NCBI GenBank assembly: GCA_964386865.1
Contig: CAYLUN010000016.1
Location: 21,037-85,036 of the forward strand
Reading direction: 5' to 3'
Length of the DNA: 64,000 nt
Source: CAYLUN01 sp964386865
GTDB lineage: Bacteria > Verrucomicrobiota > Kiritimatiellia > RFP12 > UBA1067
Below the pieces are notes generated by a model, which was given only the letters and a program-made list of their open reading frames with translations, made no database searches and was not told the DNA's origin. This document shows, in pieces, positions 61,002 to 64,000 of this stretch; the stretch's first letter is position 1, and each line of letters starts with the position of its first letter. A program made the position numbers and the translations under genes.

Positions 61002-63637
61002 GGCTCCGACACCGCCTGCCCAACGTCCTGCGGCTCAGGCAGCCGCCGCTGCGCCGCGAATGCGCGCGCCAACAGCACGGCCGACTCCTCCAGCGGTCTG
61101 CGAGCCTGTTCGAAGGCCAGCCCCGCCACAGCCTGCCGCGCGCGCCGGAACGCCTGCTGCGCCAGCCTGCGCAGCGTCTGCGCGTGCGACGCGCCGCCTT
61201 CCGGCGCGACACTCGGCTGCGCCAGCCCGCGCCCGGCCGCGTACAGCGTTCGCGCGCCGCCGCCCGGCTCGGCCAGCAACCCGTGCGCGACCAGGCGCTT
61301 CACCGCCTCGTAGGCCTCTGAATCCAGCGCCTCCACGGCTGGCGTACCGTCCTTCCCAGCGCCCGCAAACCAGTCGGCGCACACACGCCGGGCGCACGCC
61401 GCTGCGCGCTCAATATCTCCGTCGGCCACGACCAGAAGTGCCAGCCGCCCCCGCGCGTCCGGCCGCGCCTCGCACGCCAGCAGCCGCTCGCCCAGGCGCT
61501 GGCGCAGCACCGCCGCGAAGCCCAGCTCGGGGTCGACCGCCCGCAGCGCCTCGAGCGACGCGTGCGTTTCGACTGCCGCCCGCGGCACGCGTACAACCTC
61601 CTCCAGCCGCCGGAGAAACGCCTGACGCCCCGCTCCGAGCATCTGGCGGTCTAGGCCTTCAGCGCCGTCCAACACGCCCTCTGCGAGCGCCCGCTTACGC
61701 GCCAGCGTATCGACCATGCGCGACTCGATGCTTGCCTCGGCCACCAGGTTGACCACCGTCACGCTGCGCAGCTGGTTCTTGCGCCAGGCCCGCGACACGC
61801 GCTGCTCCAGCCGCGCGGGGCTCCAGGGCAGGTCGCAGTTGATGACCACGCTCGCGTTTTGGAGGTTCAGCCCGAGGCCGCCGGTGTCGGTCGACAGAAA
61901 CACGCGGCAGCGCGCGTCATTCCTGAAACGCAGGATCTCCTGCCGCCGCTGCGCCTGAGGCACCTGCCCCGTGTGCCACGCGAAGCAGAGCCCCATCTCC
62001 TCGCACAGCCCTCGAACCAGCTGCAGCATCCGCTCCCACTCGGAGAACACGAGCACCTTGACGTCCGGGGACGACAGGGCGTCGTCCAGCAGGTTCCGCA
62101 ACTCCTCCACCTTCGGGCTGACCCGGCAGGTCTCGTCGAGGATGTACGGCGTGTCGCACAGCATCCGCATCATGGATAGCTCGCGCTGGAGGCGCACAGA
62201 CTCGGGCTGCGACAGCGCGCGCAGGCGGGCCTGCGACAGCAGGCCCGCCACGCGCTCCTCGTGTACGGCGTAACGCGCCCGCTGCTCCGGGGCCAGCGCG
62301 ACCGACACCGTGCGGTCGGTGCGATCCGGCAGCTCCTTTTCGACGTCCGCCTTGCGCCTGCGCAGCAGATAGGGCCGGAGCCGCTCGCGCAGCTGCTGCA
62401 GGTTCTGATAGCCTTCGGGGCGGCCGCTGGCGTTCAGCACGTAGTACTCGCGGTTGAACCGGAAAAGCGGCCCCAGCGCGTGCGGGTCCACGATCGACAT
62501 CAGCGAATACAATTCGTCGATGCGGTTCTCCAGCGGCGTGCCCGTCAGGACGAACGCATAGCGGCTCTCGAGTTTCCGCACCGCCTGCGCCGTCTGCGTA
62601 TCCCAGTTCTTGATGCGCTGCGCCTCGTCCAAAATCACGCAGTCCGGCTTGAGGGCCGCGTTGACGAGCGCGGCGTCTCGCAGAAGCTGCTCGTAGTTCA
62701 CAAGGGTGAAAAAGGGCGCATCTTCGTAGGCCGCCTTGCGGGCCGAGCGCTCGCCGAGGACGACCTGGTACGGCAGGTCCGAGAACTGCCGGATCTGCTC
62801 CTCCCACTCGGCCTTGAGCGAGGCGGGCGCAACCACCAGAACGCGGCTCACTTTGCCCAGCCGGCGCAGCACCGCCGCTGCCGCGATGGCTTGGGCCGTC
62901 TTGCCCAGCCCCATTTCATCGGCCAGCAGCGCCCGCTCGGTGAAGGCCAGATGCAGCATGCCTTCGCGCTGGTAAGGCAGGAGCGGCAGCTTGGTCTCCT
63001 GCGCGGGCGAACGCCCGTCGCGCACGCTCAGCTCGTAGGCGCGCCGCAGCCGGACGCGCTCCGCGTTGCGCGCCTGCCGCGCCTGCCACGCCGCCACCTC
63101 CTGCGAAACCCGCGCCGCCGGCCGGCCGGCCTTGAGGAACGCCGCCAGCACATCGTCGTTCGAGAACTCCGGGCAGGATAGCCCGGTGATGTCGAACAGG
63201 CCGCGCAAGGCTGGCGGCAGAAGGTTCAAATTGCGCTCCACCGCCAGCCGCCCGGTGGCGGCGTCCGGAACCAGGTCGATTCGGCGCGAGCCCTCCGCCT
63301 CGGCCTGCCGCACGGCTGCGGCCGCGCCGCTCCGCAGCCCGCGCAGGAGCGCCTCCACATGCTTGCAGGTTCCGAGGCCATTGACCTGAAAATCCACGCA
63401 GGTGCACGCGCCGACCAGCGGGCGTAGCTCCCGCAGCTCGACCTGGTACGTCTGGCCGCTTGCCGACTCGACGCTGAAATTGGAGAAGACCGGGTGCTCC
63501 GGCGTCAGCGTCGTGAACCGCATCGGCTCCCTTGCGGCGCGGAGGCGCCGCCGGTTGATCTCATCTTGATCCGTCGTTCGCCAGTTGCTGGCCGGCGGCA
63601 AGTCCTGCAGGCGCTCGCTCGGTCTCGGTGTCTCCAT
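60890..63637 (-). CDS. SNF2-family helicase with SWIM zinc finger
   Basis: Using the ATG at 63637 (a GTG nine bases earlier is possible) the protein has 915 residues. A SWIM finger CxCx10CxH (Cys78, Cys80, Cys91, His93) is followed by the SNF2 ATPase: LADEMGLGKTAQAIAAA (motif I), LDEAQRIKNWDT (II), LTGTPLENRIDELYSL (III), and motifs V and VI in VFLSTDTGGLGLNLQNASV and SPARLEQRVSRAWRKNQ. The C-terminal 250 residues are Ala/Arg-rich with no known fold. Such bacterial SWIM-SNF2 proteins remodel nucleoprotein or act in DNA repair; the exact role is unknown. It is convergent with the OYE gene. Confidence 0.92.
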   Translation of the reverse strand: METPRPSERLQDLPPASNWRTTDQDEINRRRLRAAREPMRFTTLTPEHPVFSNFSVESASGQTYQVELRELRPLVGACTCVDFQVNGLGTCKHVEALLRGLRSGAAAAVRQAEAEGSRRIDLVPDAATGRLAVERNLNLLPPALRGLFDITGLSCPEFSNDDVLAAFLKAGRPAARVSQEVAAWQARQARNAERVRLRRAYELSVRDGRSPAQETKLPLLPYQREGMLHLAFTERALLADEMGLGKTAQAIAAAAVLRRLGKVSRVLVVAPASLKAEWEEQIRQFSDLPYQVVLGERSARKAAYEDAPFFTLVNYEQLLRDAALVNAALKPDCVILDEAQRIKNWDTQTAQAVRKLESRYAFVLTGTPLENRIDELYSLMSIVDPHALGPLFRFNREYYVLNASGRPEGYQNLQQLRERLRPYLLRRRKADVEKELPDRTDRTVSVALAPEQRARYAVHEERVAGLLSQARLRALSQPESVRLQRELSMMRMLCDTPYILDETCRVSPKVEELRNLLDDALSSPDVKVLVFSEWERMLQLVRGLCEEMGLCFAWHTGQVPQAQRRQEILRFRNDARCRVFLSTDTGGLGLNLQNASVVINCDLPWSPARLEQRVSRAWRKNQLRSVTVVNLVAEASIESRMVDTLARKRALAEGVLDGAEGLDRQMLGAGRQAFLRRLEEVVRVPRAAVETHASLEALRAVDPELGFAAVLRQRLGERLLACEARPDARGRLALLVVADGDIERAAACARRVCADWFAGAGKDGTPAVEALDSEAYEAVKRLVAHGLLAEPGGGARTLYAAGRGLAQPSVAPEGGASHAQTLRRLAQQAFRRARQAVAGLAFEQARRPLEESAVLLARAFAAQRRLPEPQDVGQAVSEPYASLWGDTLPAMRELLLGDGSVMAVVRALGTKFGGV

Positions 63638-63847
63638 TGGTCTCACCCCGGTTTACGCAGTCTCTGAGTCAAGCCGTTACGACACAGCCGTGTGTTCTTA
63701 GAATACCAGCTCGGCCCCTTCTCGTAAACCGCGCAGACGCGCGTCACTCCCCTTGAAGGTCGCGGGTCAGCAGGGCGGGCGTCTGCTCGACCACGCAACC
63801 TGGCGCCGTCGTAAAGAAAGCGTGTGTACACGCGATGCTGCGTGGCG

Positions 63848-63955
63848 CTACGCGGCGTGCCCAAATTGTATTTTTTGTGCTTGATGTTTTTTAGGAGTTC
63901 TGTTACCTTGTGTTTGCTGATTCGGAGAAGTGTTGTTTTTGGATTGTTTCTCCAT
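63848..63955 (-). CDS. candidate 35-residue hydrophilic protein
   Basis: On the minus strand, TAGGAG lies about 6 nt before an ATG at 63955, and the frame runs 35 codons to a TAG at 63848-63850. The product is rich in Gln, Asn, Lys and Ser (MEKQSKNNTSPNQQTQ), has no membrane segment, and uses AT-rich codons unlike the neighbouring genes. No family is recognised. It could be a real small protein or an expressed leader; the good Shine-Dalgarno is the main support. Confidence 0.35.
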   Translation of the reverse strand: MEKQSKNNTSPNQQTQGNRTPKKHQAQKIQFGHAA

Positions 63956-63978
63956 GTGTACTCCTAGTATCCCCCCAA

Positions 63979-64000
63979 GACCGGCTTGCAAAAGCCGGTC
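63979..64000. other. 9-bp stem-loop at the right edge
   Basis: GACCGGCTT (63979-63987) and AAGCCGGTC (63992-64000) form a perfect stem with a GCAA tetraloop; it is cut at the window border, so flanking T-runs cannot be judged. It may be the terminator of a gene outside the window or part of the leader of the small frame. Confidence 0.5.

Larger units (their letters stand above)
63638..64000. other. 363-bp AT-richer right end
   Basis: Upstream of the helicase there is no long reading frame. From about 63840 the composition turns AT-rich. Only the 35-codon candidate frame and the stem-loop listed separately can be seen. Confidence 0.6.

Noticed and set aside
1..64000. tRNA, rRNA or riboswitch genes
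   Set aside because: I read the intergenic regions for cloverleaf ends, TTC-arm motifs and long conserved leaders and saw none; a covariance-model search would be needed to exclude small RNAs.

Overview
The window is a high-GC bacterial chromosome segment, densely packed with genes on both strands. It contains no rRNA, no CRISPR array and no tRNA that I could find. The gene style suggests the PVC superphylum, most likely a Kiritimatiellota-type anaerobe. Pointers are a 4,275-residue secreted beta-helix protein whose C-terminal module (GTPEWWLAQHG, then a DxDxDG calcium-like loop, ending FYRV) I associate with that group, a PurF homologue starting MGGFFG, and glycoside hydrolases grouped with a DUF5107/TPR protein. 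The taxonomic call is inference. Recognisable sigma-70-type promoters recur (TTGxCx-17/18-TAxAxT), so the housekeeping promoter grammar is conventional.

Left part (1-17.3 kb). A tightly coupled minus-strand run reads heptaheme cytochrome c, two PD40 propeller proteins, a lipoprotein, an AlgI-type MBOAT and an AlgJ/AlgX-like protein cut by the left edge. It looks like periplasmic glycan O-acetylation joined to unusual partners. A 234-bp non-autonomous transposable element (10-bp terminal inverted repeats, 9-bp target duplication) lies just upstream of the promoter of an NYN-nuclease/zinc-ribbon gene and a RACo-type corrinoid-activator gene. Then come, on the minus strand, nadB, queA, a DUF116-polyprenyl synthetase fusion and a PQQ-type propeller, and on the plus strand argC translationally coupled to parB.

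Middle (17.3-42.7 kb). One 12.8-kb gene encodes a papain-like protease domain fused to five ~450-residue beta-helix modules, a sixth helix, PKD, Listeria-type repeats, DUF2341/LamG and the C-terminal module. It is followed by an M28 peptidase lipoprotein, a PurF homologue lacking the catalytic cysteine, an AsmA-like/miaB/RlmD-like operon, a peptide ABC transporter (two permeases and one ATPase) ending in a strong bidirectional terminator, and ilvC.

Right part (42.9-64 kb). A polysaccharide locus (DUF5107-TPR, GH16, GH27) is divergent from a XylR-like AraC regulator, with a perfect inverted repeat between them. Next are dnaE, a secreted esterase/SMP-30 fusion, and a five-gene plus-strand operon (UbiA prenyltransferase, radical SAM, DAG-kinase-like, ThiL-like kinase, Old Yellow Enzyme) that looks like an uncharacterised lipid or isoprenoid pathway. 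An SNF2/SWIM helicase follows, then an AT-rich right end with a candidate 35-residue protein and a stem-loop at the border.
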